Below are positions 12,149 to 26,034 of a stretch of DNA of 64,000 nucleotides, piece after piece. The position numbers were made by a program, and so were the translations under genes. Position 1 is the stretch's first letter; each line of letters begins with the position of its first letter. The notes beneath the pieces are model-generated. The model made no database searches and was not told the DNA's origin. It saw only the letters and a list, made by a program, of their open reading frames with translations. This stretch comes from Inia geoffrensis (lineage: Eukaryota; Chordata; Mammalia; Artiodactyla; Iniidae), in assembly GCA_036417435.1 (NCBI GenBank), contig JAZAQT010000083.1, positions 434,001-498,000 on the forward strand, given 5' to 3'.

Positions 12149-13883
12149 ACTTGGGGCTGATAGTATTGGTGAGGGAATGCAGACCCTTTGAGGTAATGGT
12201 GCATGGTTCCCATTCCACGGGTCCCAAATCTCCATGTTTAAGGGATTTATCCTTCAGCTAAAATATGCATGGAAAACCCAGAATATGGTCCACGAAGTGA
12301 TCAGGCATTATTTCTAAAACTCATCGCCATTTTCGCCCCCTGATACTCGAGTTCGCCATTCCAGATGCGATATTAACATTCTCCCCACTTGGAGAGTCAG
12401 TGCCTTTGACCTCTTGTTTGGCACAGTTTGCAATTTCCGTGGAAGATGAACAGGAATAAGGAGAACCAATGAGCGGCTAACTCGATGTGTTTGGACGGGC
12501 ACATTGAACTCTGATTTCCCTACAGGAAGAAGAATTCACCAAAGGCTCAGCGGGCCATGCCGGAACGAGATTAGGGCCTGAAGCAATTCTTCGGGTTTTC
12601 GGTCAGCTCAAAAGAAAGCGAGTTGAGAAAAGGAGATCTTTGGCACTGCAACTCACAATCCTGCAGAGTTCCAAATGACCCCTATCATCCAAAAATTTAT
12701 TGAAGGAAGGCTGTGAAGAGGACTTGAACGCGACGCAGAACTGCAGAAAACAGATATCAGGGTGTAGATAAGAATTGCTCTGAAAGCGTAGGAAAAGAGG
12801 CATCAGTTCGACAGTGATGCACTTGGCCAAAAAGGGCGTATGCGTTTTTTCCTGAATATATTCAGGAAAAAACGCATACGCCCTTTTTGGCCAACCAAGC
12901 AAGCCTGCAATGGAAATCCGCACTACAGGAAGTCTCACTTCCCACCGATCCAAAGGGCCGTCCGAAAAAAGTGTAAAATCCAGAGAGGCAGGACAGGCCA
13001 TGGAGAACCGGCAGCCTTGTTATGCTGATGGGCGGGATGTAAATTGCCAACAGCCACTCTGGAGAAGTGGATGGTGTTTTCGGGAACAAAGAAAAAACCA
13101 AACTAGAGAGCCTAGGGCACTTCCACTTATGGTGCTATAGATTCGGAAAATTTAAATGAAAAAGACACAGCCACACCAAAGTTTGGGGCTGCTCTGTGTA
13201 CGGGATCCTTGACTATGGTACAACTTTAATAGCCCAGAAAGAGAAAAATGGATATAGAAGTTGTGGTACATCCCTACAATGGAATATCACTCAACAATGA
13301 AATCCATGGCAACACACCAGTAGCAGCATAATGACAGGATTTAGTTATGATGATTCTAAGTGAAATAAGTCACACAGAAAAAGAAACATCATAAGATATC
13401 ACTAATACCGGGAATGTAAACACGGCTACGTGTGAACTGCATTACAAAACACAACAGAGTCTCACATTTACAAAAGAAACTTATGCTTGCTTAAGGGGAA
13501 AGGAGAGTGGGGAGGCTGCATAAAACCAGAGGTTCATATTAGGACAGATACCATTCCATAAGCCAAATATATATTAGACAAGACCTACTCCTTGCTCAAC
13601 GAAATGGACTCAACACCCCGTATTCAAAACCTAGGAATATGCCTGACGATGAAGAAAACTAAAACCCATACATTTATAGGTCTCCATAAGAAAATCATTT
13701 GTGTACAGCACCATACACACAGCAGTGTCAATAAGCTAAATCCCCTTATAAAAATAAATTTGAAAAACAAAACACAAGGACTGTGAAATAGAGAGAAATT
13801 CTTAAATAAGTCCTTCAGGGCTTGTGAGGAATCTTGGATTTACCACCTCTACATCCACAGCTGGGGGAGAGATAAGGCTGGAC
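12149..13883 (+). repeat. Monomer copy 8
   Basis: 1735 bp. The left half returns to the early type of copies 1-3 (CTCCATGTTT, TTCGCCATTCC, GCTCAAAAGAAAG). The right half switches to TTTTCGGGAAC (near 13077), so the copy is a mosaic. Perfect palindrome 12823-12894. L1 part about 12900-13775. Confidence 0.95.
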
Positions 13884-15619
13884 ACTTGGGTCTGATACTA
13901 TTGGTGAGGGAATGCAGACCCTTTGAGGTAATGGTGCATGGTTCCCATGCCACGGGTCCCAAATCTCCACGTTTAAGGGATTTATCCTTCAGCTAAAATA
14001 TGCATGGAAAACCCAGAATATGGTCCACGAAGTGATCAGGCATAATTTCTAAAACTCATCGCCATTTTCGCCCCCTGATACTCGAGTTCGCCGTTCCAGA
14101 TGCGATATTAACATTCTCCCCACTTGGAGAGTCAGTGCCTTTGACCTCTTGTTTGGCACAGTTTGCAATTTCTGTGGAAGATGAACAGGAATAAGGAGAA
14201 CCAATGAGCGGCTAACTCGATGTGTTTGGACGGGCACATTGAACTCTGATTTCCCTACAGGAAGAAGAATTCACCAAAGGCTCAGCGGGCCATGCCGGAA
14301 CGAGATTAGGGCCTGAAGCAATTTTTCGGGTTTTCGGTCAGCTCACAAGAAAGCGAGTTGAGAAAAGGAGATCTTTGGCACTGTAACTCACAATCCTGCA
14401 GAGTTCCAAATGACCCCTATCATCCAAAAATTTATTGAAGGAAGGCTGTGAAGAGGACTTGAACGCGACGCAGAATTGCAGAAAACAGATATCAGGGGGT
14501 AGATAAGAATTGCTCTGAAAGCGTAGGAAAAGAGGCAGCAGTTTGACAGTGATGCACTTGGCCAAAAAGGGCGTATGCGTTTTTTCCTGAATATATTCAG
14601 GAAAAAACGCATACGCACTTTTTGGCCAACCAAGCAAGCCTGCAATGGAAATCCGCACTACAAGGAAGTCTCACTTCCCACCGATCCAAAGGGCCGTCCG
14701 AAAAAAGTGTAAAATCCAGAGAGGCAATACAGGCTGTGGAGAACCGGCAGCCTTGTTATGCTGATGGGCGGGATGTAAATTGCCAACAGCCACTCTGGAG
14801 AAGTGGATGGTGTTTTCGGGAACAAAGAAAAAAACAAGCTAGAGAGCCTAGGGCACTTCCACTTATGGTGCTATAGATTCGGAAAATTTAAATGAAAAAG
14901 ACACAGCCACACCAAAGTTTGGGGCTGCTCTGTGTACGGGATCCTTGACTATGGTACAACTTTAATAGCCGAGAAAGAGAAAAATGGATATAGAAGTTGT
15001 GGTACATCCCTACAATGGAATATCACTCAACAATGAAATCAATGGCAACAGACCAGTAGCAGCATAATGAGAGGATTTAGTTATGATGATTGTAAGTGAA
15101 ATAAGTCACACAGAAAAAGAAACATCATAAGATATCACTAATACCGGGAATGTAAACACGGCTACGCGTGAGCTGCATTTCAAAACAAAACAGAGTCTCA
15201 CATTTACAAAAGAAACTTAGGCTTGCTTAAGGGTAAAGTAGAGTGCGGAGGCTGCATAAAACCAGAGGTTGACATTAGGACAGATACCATTCCATAAGCC
15301 AAATGTTTATTAGACAAGACCTACTCCTCGCTCAACCATATGGACTCAACGCCCCGTATTCAAAACCTAGGAATATACCTGACTATGAAGAAAATTAAAA
15401 CCCATACATTTATAGGTCTCCATAAGAAAATCATTTGTGTACAGCACCATACACACAGCAGTGTCAATAAGCTAAATCCCCTTATAAAAATAAATTTGAA
15501 AAACAAAACACAAGGAATGTTAAATAGAGAGAAATTCTTAAATAAGTCCTTCAGGGTTTGTGAGGAATCTTGGATTTAAGACCTCTACATCCACAGCTGT
15601 GGGAGAGATAAGGCTGGAC
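13884..15619 (+). repeat. Monomer copy 9, divergent right half
   Basis: 1736 bp. Palindrome 14558-14629 has a mismatch at 14617 (GCACTTTTT). L1 part about 14635-15511, whose distal portion from about 14965 is of the divergent type (ACGCGTGAGCTG at 15164, CTCGCTCAACCATATGG near 15327). Confidence 0.95.
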
Positions 15620-17355
15620 ACTTGGGGCTGATACTATTGGTGAGGGAATGCAGACCCTTTGAGGTAATGGTGCATGGTTCCCATTGCACGGGTCCCAAGT
15701 CTCCACGTTTAAGGGATTTATCCTTCAGCTAAAATATGCATGGAAAACCCAGAATATGGTCCACGAAGTGATCAGGCATAATTTCTAAAACTCATCGCCA
15801 TTTTCGCCCCCTGATACTCGAGTTCGCCGTTCCAGATGCGATATTAACATTCTCCCCACTTGGAGAGTCAGTGCCTTTGACCTCTTGTTTGGCACAGTTT
15901 GCAATTTCTGTGGAAGATGAACAGGAATAAGGAGAACCAATGAGCGGCTAACTCGATGTGTTTGGACGGGCACATTGAACTCTGATTTCCCTACAGGAAG
16001 AAGAATTCACCAAAGGCTCAGCGGGCCATGCCGGAACGAGATTAGGGCCTGAAGCAATTCTTCGGGTTTTCGGTCAGCTCACAAGAAAGCGAGTTGAGAA
16101 AAGGAGATCTTTGGCACTGTAACTCACAATCCTGCAGAGTTCCAAATGACCCCTATCATCCAAAAATTTATTGAAGGAAGGCTGTGAAGAGGACTTGAAC
16201 GCGACGCAGAATTGCAGAAAACAGATATCAGGGGGTAGATAAGAATTGCTCTGAAAGCGTAGGAAAAGAGGCAGCAGTTCAACAGTGATGCACTTGGCCA
16301 AAAAGGGCGTATGCGTTTTTTCCTGAATATATTCAGGAAAAAACGCATACGCCCTTTTTGGCCAACCAAGCAAGCCTGCAATGGAAATCCGCACTACAAG
16401 GAAGTCTCACTTCCCACCGATCCAAAGGGCCGTCCGAAAAAAGTGTAAAATCCAGAGAGGCAGGACAGGCTGTGGAGAACCGCCAGCCTTGTTATGCTGA
16501 TGGGCGGGATGTAAATTGCCAACAGCCACTCTGGAGATGTGGATGGTGTTTTCGGGAACAAAGAAAAAACCAAACTAGAGAGCCTAGGGCACTTCCACTT
16601 ATGGTGCTATAGATTCGGAAAATTTAAATGAAAAAGACACAGCCACACCAAAGTTTGGGGCTGCTCTGTGTACGGGATCCTTGACTATGGTACAACTTTA
16701 ATAGCCCAGAAAGAGAAAAATGGATATAGAAGTTGTGGTACATCCCTACAATGGAATATCACTCAACAATGAAATCCATGGCAACACACCAGTAGCAGCA
16801 TAATGAGAGGATTTAGTTATGATGATTCTAAGTGAAATAAGTCACACAGAAAAAGAAACATCATAAGATATCACTAATACCGGGAATGTAAACACGGCTA
16901 CGTGTGAACTGCATTACAAAACACAACAGAGTCTCACATTTACAAAAGAAACTTATGCTTGCTTAAGGGGAAAGGAGAGTGGGGAGGCTGCATAAAACCA
17001 GAGGTTCATATTAGGACAGATACCATTCCATAAGCCAAATATATATTAGACAAGACCTACTCCTTGCTCAACGAAATGGACTCAACACCCCGTATTCAAA
17101 ACCTAGGAATATGCCTGACGATGAAGAAAACTAAAACCCATACATTTATAGGTCTCCATAAGAAAATCATTTGTGTACAGCACCATACACACAGCAGTGT
17201 CAATAAGCTAAATCCCCTTATAAAAATAAATTTGAAAAACAAAACACAAGGACTGTGAAATAGAGAGAAATTCTTAAATAAGTCCTTCAGGGCTTGTGAG
17301 GAATCTTGGATTTACCACCTCTACATCCACAGCTGGGGGAGAGATAAGGCTGGAC
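15620..17355 (+). repeat. Monomer copy 10
   Basis: 1736 bp. Starts with the tail of the divergent block (CATTGCACGGGTCCCAAGTC), then reverts to the common type by GATCAGGCATAATTT near 15770. Perfect palindrome 16294-16365. L1 part about 16371-17247. CTGGAGATGTGG near 16531 is private. Confidence 0.95.
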
Positions 17356-19091
17356 ACTTGGGGCTGATACTATTGGTGAGGGAATGCAGACCCTTTGAGG
17401 TAATGGTGCATGGTTCCCATGCCACGGGTCCCAAATCTCCACGTTTAAGGGATTTATCCTTCAGCTAAAATATGCATGGAAAACCCAGAATATGGTCCAC
17501 GAAGTGATCAGGCATAATTTCTAAAACTCATCGCCATTTTCGCCCCCTGATACTCGAGTTCGCCGTTCCAGATGCGATATTAACATTCTCCCCACTTGGA
17601 GAGTCAGTGCCTTTGACCTCTTGTTTGGCACAGTTTGCAATTTCTGTGGAAGATGAACAGGAATAAGGAGAACCAATGAGCGGCTAACTCGATGTGTTTG
17701 GACGGGCACATTGAACTCTGATTTCCCTACAGGAAGAAGAATTCACCAAAGGCTCAGCGGGCCATGCCGGAACGAGATTAGGGCCTGAAGCAATTCTTCG
17801 GGTTTGCGGTCAGCTCACAAGAAAGCGAGTTGAGAAAAGGAGATCTTTGGCACTGTAACTCACAATCCTGCAGAGTTCCAAATGACCCCTATCATCCAAA
17901 AATTTATTGAAGGAAGGCTGTGAAGAGGACTTGAACGCGACGCAGAATTGCAGAAAACAGATATCAGGGGGTAGATAAGAATTGCTCTGAAAGCGTAGGA
18001 AAAGAGGCAGCAGTTTGACAGTGATGCACTTGGCCAAAAAGGGCGTATGCGTTTTTTCCTGAATATATTCAGGAAAAAACGCATACGCACTTTTTGGCCA
18101 ACCAAGCAAGCCTGCAATGGAAATCCGCACTACAAGGAAGTCTCACTTCCCACCGATCCAAAGGGCCGTCCGAAAAAAGTGTAAAATCCAGAGAGGCAGG
18201 ACAGGCTGTGGAGAACCGGCAGCCTTGTTATGCTGATGGGCGGGATGTAAATTGCCAACAGCCACTCTGGAGAAGTGGATGGTGTTTTCGGGAACAAAGA
18301 AAAAAACAAGCTAGAGAGCCTAGGGCACTTCCACTTATGGTGCTTTAGATTCGGAAAATTTAAATGAAAAAGACACAGCCACACCACAGTTTGGGGCTGC
18401 TCTGTGTACGGGATCCTTGACTATGGTACAACTTTAATAGCCGAGAAAGAGAAAAATGGATATAGAAGTTGTGGTACATCCCTACAATGGAATATCACTC
18501 AACAATGAAATCAATGGCAACAGACCAGTAGCAGCATAATGAGAGGATTTAGTTATGATGATTGTAAGTGAAATAAGTCACACAGAAAAAGAAACATCAT
18601 AAGATATCACTAATACCGGGAATGTAAACACGGCTACGCGTGAGCTGCATTTCAAAACAAAACAGAGTCTCACATTTACAAAAGAAACTTAGGCTTGCTT
18701 AAGGGTAAAGTACAGTGCGGAGGCTGCATAAAACCAGAGGTTGACATTAGGACAGATACCATTCCATAAGCCAAATGTTTATTAGACAAGACCTACTCCT
18801 CGCTCAACCATATGGACTCAACGCCCCGTATTCAAAACCTAGGAATATACCTGACTATGAAGAAAATTAAAACCCATACATTTATAGGTCTCCATAAGAA
18901 AATCATTTGTGTACAGCACCATACACACAGCAGTGTCAATAAGCTAAATCCCCTTATAAAAATAAATTTGAAAAACAAAACACAAGGAATGTTAAATAGA
19001 GAGAAATTCTTAAATAAGTCCTTCAGGGTTTGTGAGGAATCTTGGATTTAAGACCTCTACATCCACAGCTGTGGGAGAGATAAGGCTGGAC
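17356..19091 (+). repeat. Monomer copy 11, divergent right half
   Basis: 1736 bp, close relative of copy 9 two monomers upstream. Palindrome 18030-18101 has the same mismatch (18089). L1 part about 18107-18983 carries the divergent block from about 18437. GCTTTAGAT near 18343 and AAGTACAGTGCGG near 18706 are private. Confidence 0.95.
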
Positions 19092-20827
19092 ACTTGGGGC
19101 TGATACTATTGGTGAGGGAATGCAGACCCTTTGAGGTAATGGTGCATGGTTCCCATTGCACGGGTCCCAAGTCTCCACGTTTAAGGGATTTATCCTTCAG
19201 CTAAAATATGCATGGAAAACCCAGAATATGGTCCACGAAGTGATCAGGCATAATTTCTAAAACTCATCGCCATTTTCGCCCCCTGATACTCGAGTTCGCC
19301 GTTCCAGATGCGATATTAACATTCTCCCCACTTGGAGAGTCAGTGCCTTTGACCTCTTGTTTGGCACAGTTTGCAATTTCTGTGGAAGATGAACAGGAAT
19401 AAGGAGAACCAATGAGCGGCTAACTCGATGTGTTTGGACGGGCACATTGAACTCTGATTTCCCTACAGGAAGAAGAATTCACCAAAGGCTCAGCGGGCCA
19501 TGCCGGAACGAGATTAGGGCCTGAAGCAATTCTTCGGGTTTTCGGTCAGCTCACAAGAAAGCGAGTTGAGAAAAGGAGATCTTTGGCACTGTAACTCACA
19601 ATCCTGCAGAGTTCCAAATGACCCCTATCATCCAAAAATTTATTGAAGGAAGGCTGTGAAGAGGACTTGAATGCGACGCAGAATTGCAGAAAACAGATAT
19701 CAGGGGGTAGATAAGAATTGCTCTGAAAGCGTAGGAAAAGAGGCAGCAGTTCGACAGTGATGCACTTGGCCAAAAAGGGCGTATGCGTTTTTTCCTGAAT
19801 ATATTCAGGAAAAAACGCATACGCCCTTTTTGGCCAACCAAGCAAGCCTGCAATGGAAATCCGCACTACAATGAAGTCTCACTTCCCACCGATCCAAAGG
19901 GCCGCCCGAAAAAAGTGTAAAATCCAGAGAGGCAGGACAGGCCATGGAGAACCGGCAGCCTTGTTAAGCTGATGGGCGGGATGTAAATTGCCAACAGCCA
20001 ATCTGGAGAAGTGGATGGTGTTTCCTGGAACAAAGAAAAAAACAAGGTAGAGAGCCTAGGGCACTTCCACTTATGGTGCGATAGATTCGGAAAATTTAAA
20101 TGAAAAAGACACAGCCACACCAAAGTTTGGGGCTGCTCTGTGTACGGGATCCTTGACTATGGTACAACTTTTATAGCCCAGAAAGAGAAAAATGGATATA
20201 GAAGTTGTGGTACATCCCTACAATGGAATATCACTCAACAATGAAATCAATGGCAACAGACCAGTAGCAGCATAATGAGAGGATTTAGTTATGATGATTC
20301 TAAGTGAAATAAGTCACACAGAAAAAGAAACATCATAAGATATCACTAATACCGGGAATGTAAACACGGCTACGTGTGAACTGCATTACAAAACACAACA
20401 GAGTCTCACATTTACAAAAGAAACTTATGCTTGCTTAAGGGGAAAGGAGAGTGGGGAGGCTGCATAAAACCAGAGGTTCACATTAGGACAGATACCATTC
20501 CATAAGCCAAATATGTATTAGACAAGACCTACTCCTTGCTCAACCAAATGGACTCAACACCCAGTATTCAAAACCTTGGAATATGCCTGACTAGGAAGAA
20601 AATTAAAACCCATACATTTATAGGTCTCCATAAGAAAATCATTTGTGTACAGCACCATACACACAGCAGTGTAAATAAGCTAAATCCCCTTATAAAAATA
20701 AATTTGAAAAACAAAACACAAGGACTGTGAAATAGAGAGAAATTCTTAAATAAGTCCTTCAGGGCTTGTGAGGAATCTTGGATTTACCACCTCTACATCC
20801 ACAGCTGGGGGAGAGATAAGGCTGGAC
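19092..20827 (+). repeat. Monomer copy 12
   Basis: 1736 bp. Perfect palindrome 19766-19837. L1 part about 19843-20719, first copy in the window with TTGTTAAGC (near 19963), which stops the ORF2 remnant. GAATGCGACG near 19669, GGCCGCCCG near 19900 and GTGCGATAG near 20077 are private. Confidence 0.95.
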
Positions 20828-22563
20828 ACTTGGGGCTGATACTATTGGTGAGGGAATGCAGACCCTTTGAGGTAATGGTGCATGGTTCCCATTCCACGGG
20901 TCCCAAATCTCCACGTTTAAGGGATTTATCCTTCAGCTAAAATATGCATGGAAAACCCAGAATATGGGCCACGAAGTGATCAGGCATAATTTCTAAAACT
21001 CATCGCCATTTTCGCCCCCTGATACTCGAGTTCGCCGTTCCAGATGCGATATTAACATTCTCCCCACTTGGAGAGTCAGTGCCTTTGACCTCTTGTTTGG
21101 CACAGTTTGCAATTTCTGTGGAAGATGAACAGGAATAAGGAGAACCAATGAGCGGCTAACTCGATGTGTTTGGACGGGCACATTGAACTCTGATTTCCCT
21201 ACAGGAAGAAGAATTCACCAAAGGCTCAGCGGGCCATGCCGGAACGAGATTAGGGCCTGAAGCAATTCTACGGGTTTTCGGTCAGCTCACAAGAAAGCGA
21301 GTTGAGAAAAGGAGATCTTTGGCACTGTAACTCACAATCCTGCAGAGTTCCAAATGACCCCTATCATCCAAAAATTTATTGAAGGAAGGCTGTGAAGAGG
21401 ACTTGAACGCGACGCAGAATTGCAGAAAACAGATATCAGGGGGTAGATAAGAATTGCTCTGAAAGCGTAGGAAAAGAGGCAGCAGTTCGACAGTGATGCA
21501 CTTGGCCAAAAAGGGCGTATGCGTTTTTTCCTGAGTATATTCAGGAAAAAACGCATACGCACTTTTTGGCCAACCAAGCAAGCCTGCAATGGAAATCCGC
21601 ACTACAAGGAAGTCTCACTTCCCACCGATCCAAAGGGCCGTCCGAAAAAAGTGTAAAATCCAGAGAGGCAGGACAGGCTGTGGAGAACCGGCAGCCTTGT
21701 TATGCTGATGGGCGGGATGTAAATTGCCAACAGCCACTCTGGAGAAGTGGATGGTGTTTTCGGGAACAAAGAAAAAACCAAACTAGAGAGCCTAGGGCAC
21801 TTCCACTTATGGTGCTATAGATTCGGAAAATTTAAATGAAAAAGACACAGCCACACCAAAGTTTGGGGCTGCTCTGTGTACGGGATCCTTGACTATGGTA
21901 CAACTTTAATAGCCCAGAAAGAGAAAAATGGATATAGAAGTTGTGGTACATCCCTACAATGGAATATCACTCAACAATGAAATCCATGGCAACACACCAG
22001 TAGCAGCATAATGACAGGATTTAGTTATGATGATTCTAAGTGAAATAAGTCACACAGAAAAAGAAACATCATAAGATATCACTAATACCGGGAATGTAAA
22101 CACGGCTACGTGTGAACTGCATTACAAAACACAACAGAGTCTCACATTTACAAAAGAAACTTATGCTTGCTTAAGGGGAAAGGAGAGTGGGGAGGCTGCA
22201 TAAAACCAGAGGTTGACATTAGGACAGATACCATTCCATAAGCCAAATATATATTAGACAAGACCTACTCCTTGCTCAACCAAATGGACTCAACACCCAG
22301 TATTCAAAACCTTGGAATATGCCTGACTAGGAAGAAAATTAAAACCCATACATTTATAGGTCTCCATAAGAAAATCATTTGTGTACAGCACCATACACAC
22401 AGCAGTGTAAATAAGCTAAATCCCCTTATAAAAATAAATTTGAAAAACAAAACACAAGGACTGTGAAATAGAGAGAAATTCTTAAATAAGTCCTTCAGGG
22501 CTTGTGAGGAATCTTGGATTTACCACCTCTACATCCACAGCTGTGGGAGAGATAAGGCTGGAC
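20828..22563 (+). repeat. Monomer copy 13
   Basis: 1736 bp. Palindrome 21502-21573 has two mismatches, G21535 near the centre and A21561, the most altered palindrome in the window. L1 part about 21579-22455. Private TGGGCCACG near 20966. Confidence 0.95.
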
Positions 22564-24299
22564 ACTTGGGGCTGATACTATTGGTGAGGGAATGCAGACC
22601 CTTTGAGGTAATGGTGCATGGTTCCCATTCCACGGGTCCCAAATCTCCACGTTTAAGGGATTTATCCTTCAGCTAAAATATGCATGGAAAACCCAGAATA
22701 TGGTCCACGAAGTGATCAGGCATAATTTCTAAAACTCATCGCCATTTTCGCCCCCTGATACTCGAGTTCGCCGTTCCAGATGCGATATTAACATTCTCCC
22801 CACTTGGAGAGTCAGTGCCTTTGACCTCTTGTTTGGCACAGTTTGCAATTTCTGTGGAAGATGAACAGGAATAAGGAGAACCAATGAGCGGCTAACTCGA
22901 TGTGTTTGGACGGGCACATTGAACTCTGATTTCCCTACAGGAAGAAGAATTCACCAAAGGCTCAGCGGGCCATGCCGGAACGAGATTAGGGCCTGAAGCA
23001 ATTCTTCGGGTTTTCGGTCAGCTCACAAGAAAGCGAGTTGAGAAAAGGAGATCTTTGGCACTGTAACTCACAATCCTGCAGAGTTCCAAATGACCCCTAT
23101 CATCCAAAAATTTATTGAAGGAAGGCTGTGAAGAGGACTTGAACGCGACGCAGAATTGCAGAAAACAGATATCAGGGGGTAGATAAGAATTGCTCTGAAA
23201 GCGTAGGAAAAGAGGCAGCAGTTCGACAGTGATGCACTTGGCCAAAAAGGGCGTATGCGTTTTTTCCTGAATATATTCAGGAAAAAACGCATACGCCCTT
23301 TTTGGCCAACCAAGCAAGCCTGCAATGGAAATCCGCACTACAAGGAAGTCTCACTTCCCACCGATCCAAAGGGCCGTCCGAAAAAAGTGTAAAATCCAGA
23401 GAGGCAGGACAGGCCATGGAGAACCGGCAGCCTTGTTAAGCTGATGGGCGGGATATAAATTGCCAACAGCCAATCTGGAGAAGTGGATGGTGTTTCCTGG
23501 AACAAAGAAAAAAACAAGGTAGAGAGCCTAGGGCACTTCCACTTATGGTGCTATAGATTCGGAAAATTTAAATGAAAAAGACACAGCCACACCAAAGTTT
23601 GGGGCTGCTCTGTGTACGGGATCCTTGACTATGGTACAACTTTTATAGCCCAGAAAGAGAAAAATGGATATAGAAGTTGTGGTACATCCCTACAATGGAA
23701 TATCACTCAACAATGAAATCAATGGCAACAGACCAGTAGCAGCATAATGAGAGGATTTAGTTATGATGATTCTAAGTGAAATAAGTCACACAGAAAAAGA
23801 AACATCATAAGATATCACTAATACCGGGAATGTAAACACGGCTACGTGTGAACTGCATTACAAAACACAACAGAGTCTCACATTTACAAAAGAAACTTAT
23901 GCTTGCTTAAGGGGAAAGGAGAGTGGGGAGGCTGCATAAAACCAGAGGTTCACATTAGGACAGATACCATTCCATAAGCCAAATATATATTAGACAAGAC
24001 CTACTCCTTGCTCAACCAAATGGACTCAACACCCAGTATTCAAAACCTTGGAATATGCCTGACTAGGAAGAAAATTAAAACCCATACATTTATAGGTCTC
24101 CATAAGAAAATCATTTGTGTACAGCACCATACACACAGCAGTGTCAATAAGCTAAATCCCCTTATAAAAATAAATTTGAAAAACAAAACACAAGGAATGT
24201 TAAATAGAGAGAAATTCTTAAATAAGTCCTTCAGCGTTTGTGAGGAATCTTGGATTTAAGACCTCTACATCCACAGCTGTGGGAGAGATAAGGCTGGAC
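22564..24299 (+). repeat. Monomer copy 14
   Basis: 1736 bp. Perfect palindrome 23238-23309. L1 part about 23315-24191, with GGATATAAAT at 23451 repeated in copy 16 at 26921. Ends in the AATGTTAAATAG and ATTTAAGACC variants that introduce the next five copies. Confidence 0.95.
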
Positions 24300-26034
24300 A
24301 CTTGGGGCTGATACTATTGGTGAGGGAATGCAGACCCTTTGAGGTAATGGTGCATGGTTCCCATTGCACGGGTCCCAAGTCTCCACGTTTAAGGGATTTA
24401 TCCTTCAGCTAAAATATGCATGGAAAACCCAGAATATGGTCCACGAAGTGACCAGGCAAAATTTTAAAACTCATCGCCATTTTCGCCCCCTGGTACTCGA
24501 GTTCGCCCTTCCAGATGCGATATTAACATTCTCCCCACTTGGAGAGTCAGTGCCTTTGACCTCTTGTTTGGTACAGTTTGCAATTTCTGTGGAAGATCAA
24601 CAGGAATAAGGAGAACCAATGAGCGGCTAACTCGATGTGTTTGGACGGGCACATTGAACTCTGATTTCCCTACAGGAAGAAGAATTCACCAAAGGCTCAG
24701 CGGGCCATGCCGGAACGAGATTAGGGCCTGAAGCAATTCTTCGGGTTTGCGGTCAGCTCACAAGAAAGCGAGTTGAGTAAAGGAGATTTTTGGCACTGTA
24801 ACTCACTATCCTGTAGAGTTCCAAATGACCTCTATCATCCAAAAATTTATTGAAGGAAGGCTGTGAAGAGGACTTGAACCCGACGCAGAATTGCAGAAAA
24901 CAGATATCAGGGGGTAGATAAGAATTGCTCTGAAAGCGTAGGAAAAGAGGCAGCAGTTCGACAGTGATGCACTTGGCCAAAAAGGGCGTATGCGTTTTTT
25001 CCTGAATATATTCAGGAAAAAACGCATACGCCCTTTTTGGCCAACCAAGCAAGCCTGCAATGGAAATCCGCACTACAAGGAAGTCTCACTTCCCACCGAT
25101 CCAAAGGGCCGTCCGAAAAAAGTGTAAAATCCAGAGAGGCAGGACAGGCCATGGAGAACCAGCAGCCTTGTTAAGCTGATGGGCGGGATGTAAATTGCCA
25201 ACAGCCAATCTGGAGAAGTGGATGGTGTTTCCTGGAACAAAGAAAAAAACAAGGTAGAGAGCCTAGGGCACTTCCACTTATGGTGCTATAGATTCGGAAA
25301 ATTTAAATGAAAAAGACACAGCCACACCAAAGTTTGGGGCTGCTCTGTGTACGGGATCCTTGACTATGGTACAACTTTTATAGCCCAGAAAGAGAAAAAT
25401 GGATATAGAAGTTGTGGTACATCCCTACAATGGAATATCACTCAACAATGAAATCAATGGCAACAGACCAGTAGCAGCATAATGAGAGGATTTAGTTATG
25501 ATGATTCTAAGTGAAATAAGTCACACAGAAAAAGAAACATCATAAGATATCACTAATACCGGGAATGTAAACACGGCTACGTGTGAACTGCATTACAAAA
25601 CACAACAGAGTCTCACATTTACAAAAGAAACTTATGCTTGCTTAAGGGGAAAGGAGAGTGGGGAGGCTGCATAAAACCAGAGGTTCACATTAGGACAGAT
25701 ACCATTCCATAAGCCAAATATATATTAGACAAGACCTACTCCTTGCTCAACCAAATGGACTCAACACCCAGTATTCAAAACCTTGGAATATGCCTGACTA
25801 GGAAGAAAATTAAAACCCATACATTTATAGGTCTCCATAAGAAAATCATTTGTGTACAGCACCATACACACAGCAGTGTCAATAAGCTAAATCCCCTTAT
25901 AAAAATAAATTTGAAAAACAAAACACAAGGAATGTTAAATAGAGAGAAATTCTTAAATAAGTCCTTCAGGGTTTGTGAGGAATCTTGGATTTAAGACCTC
26001 TACATCCACAGCTGTGGGAGAGATAAGGCTGGAC
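24300..26034 (+). repeat. Monomer copy 15, deleted left-half type
   Basis: 1735 bp. Left half has ACCAGGCAAAATTTTAAAAC (one base shorter than the usual GATCAGGCATAATTTC form), CGCCCTTCC and GAACCCGACG. Perfect palindrome 24973-25044. L1 part about 25050-25926. GAGTAAAGG near 24776 and ACTCACTATCC near 24801 are private. Confidence 0.95.

Larger units (their letters stand above)
13340..19937 (+). repeat. Older two-monomer repeat (offset 3472 bp)
   Basis: About 13340-16465 resembles about 16812-19937: CATGCCACGGG (13946, 17418), the palindrome mismatch (14617, 18089) and the divergent block (15164, 18636) correspond. Several differences (14326, 14725, 16279, 18345, 18709, 19671) show that this pair is more diverged than the blocks at 37-44 kb and 47-58 kb. 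Confidence 0.65.

Noticed and set aside
24364..24609. Plus-strand 81-codon open frame in the shortened left-half copies
   Set aside because: It opens only because a net one-base loss shifts frame in that subfamily. It lacks a family match and is closed in the other copies.
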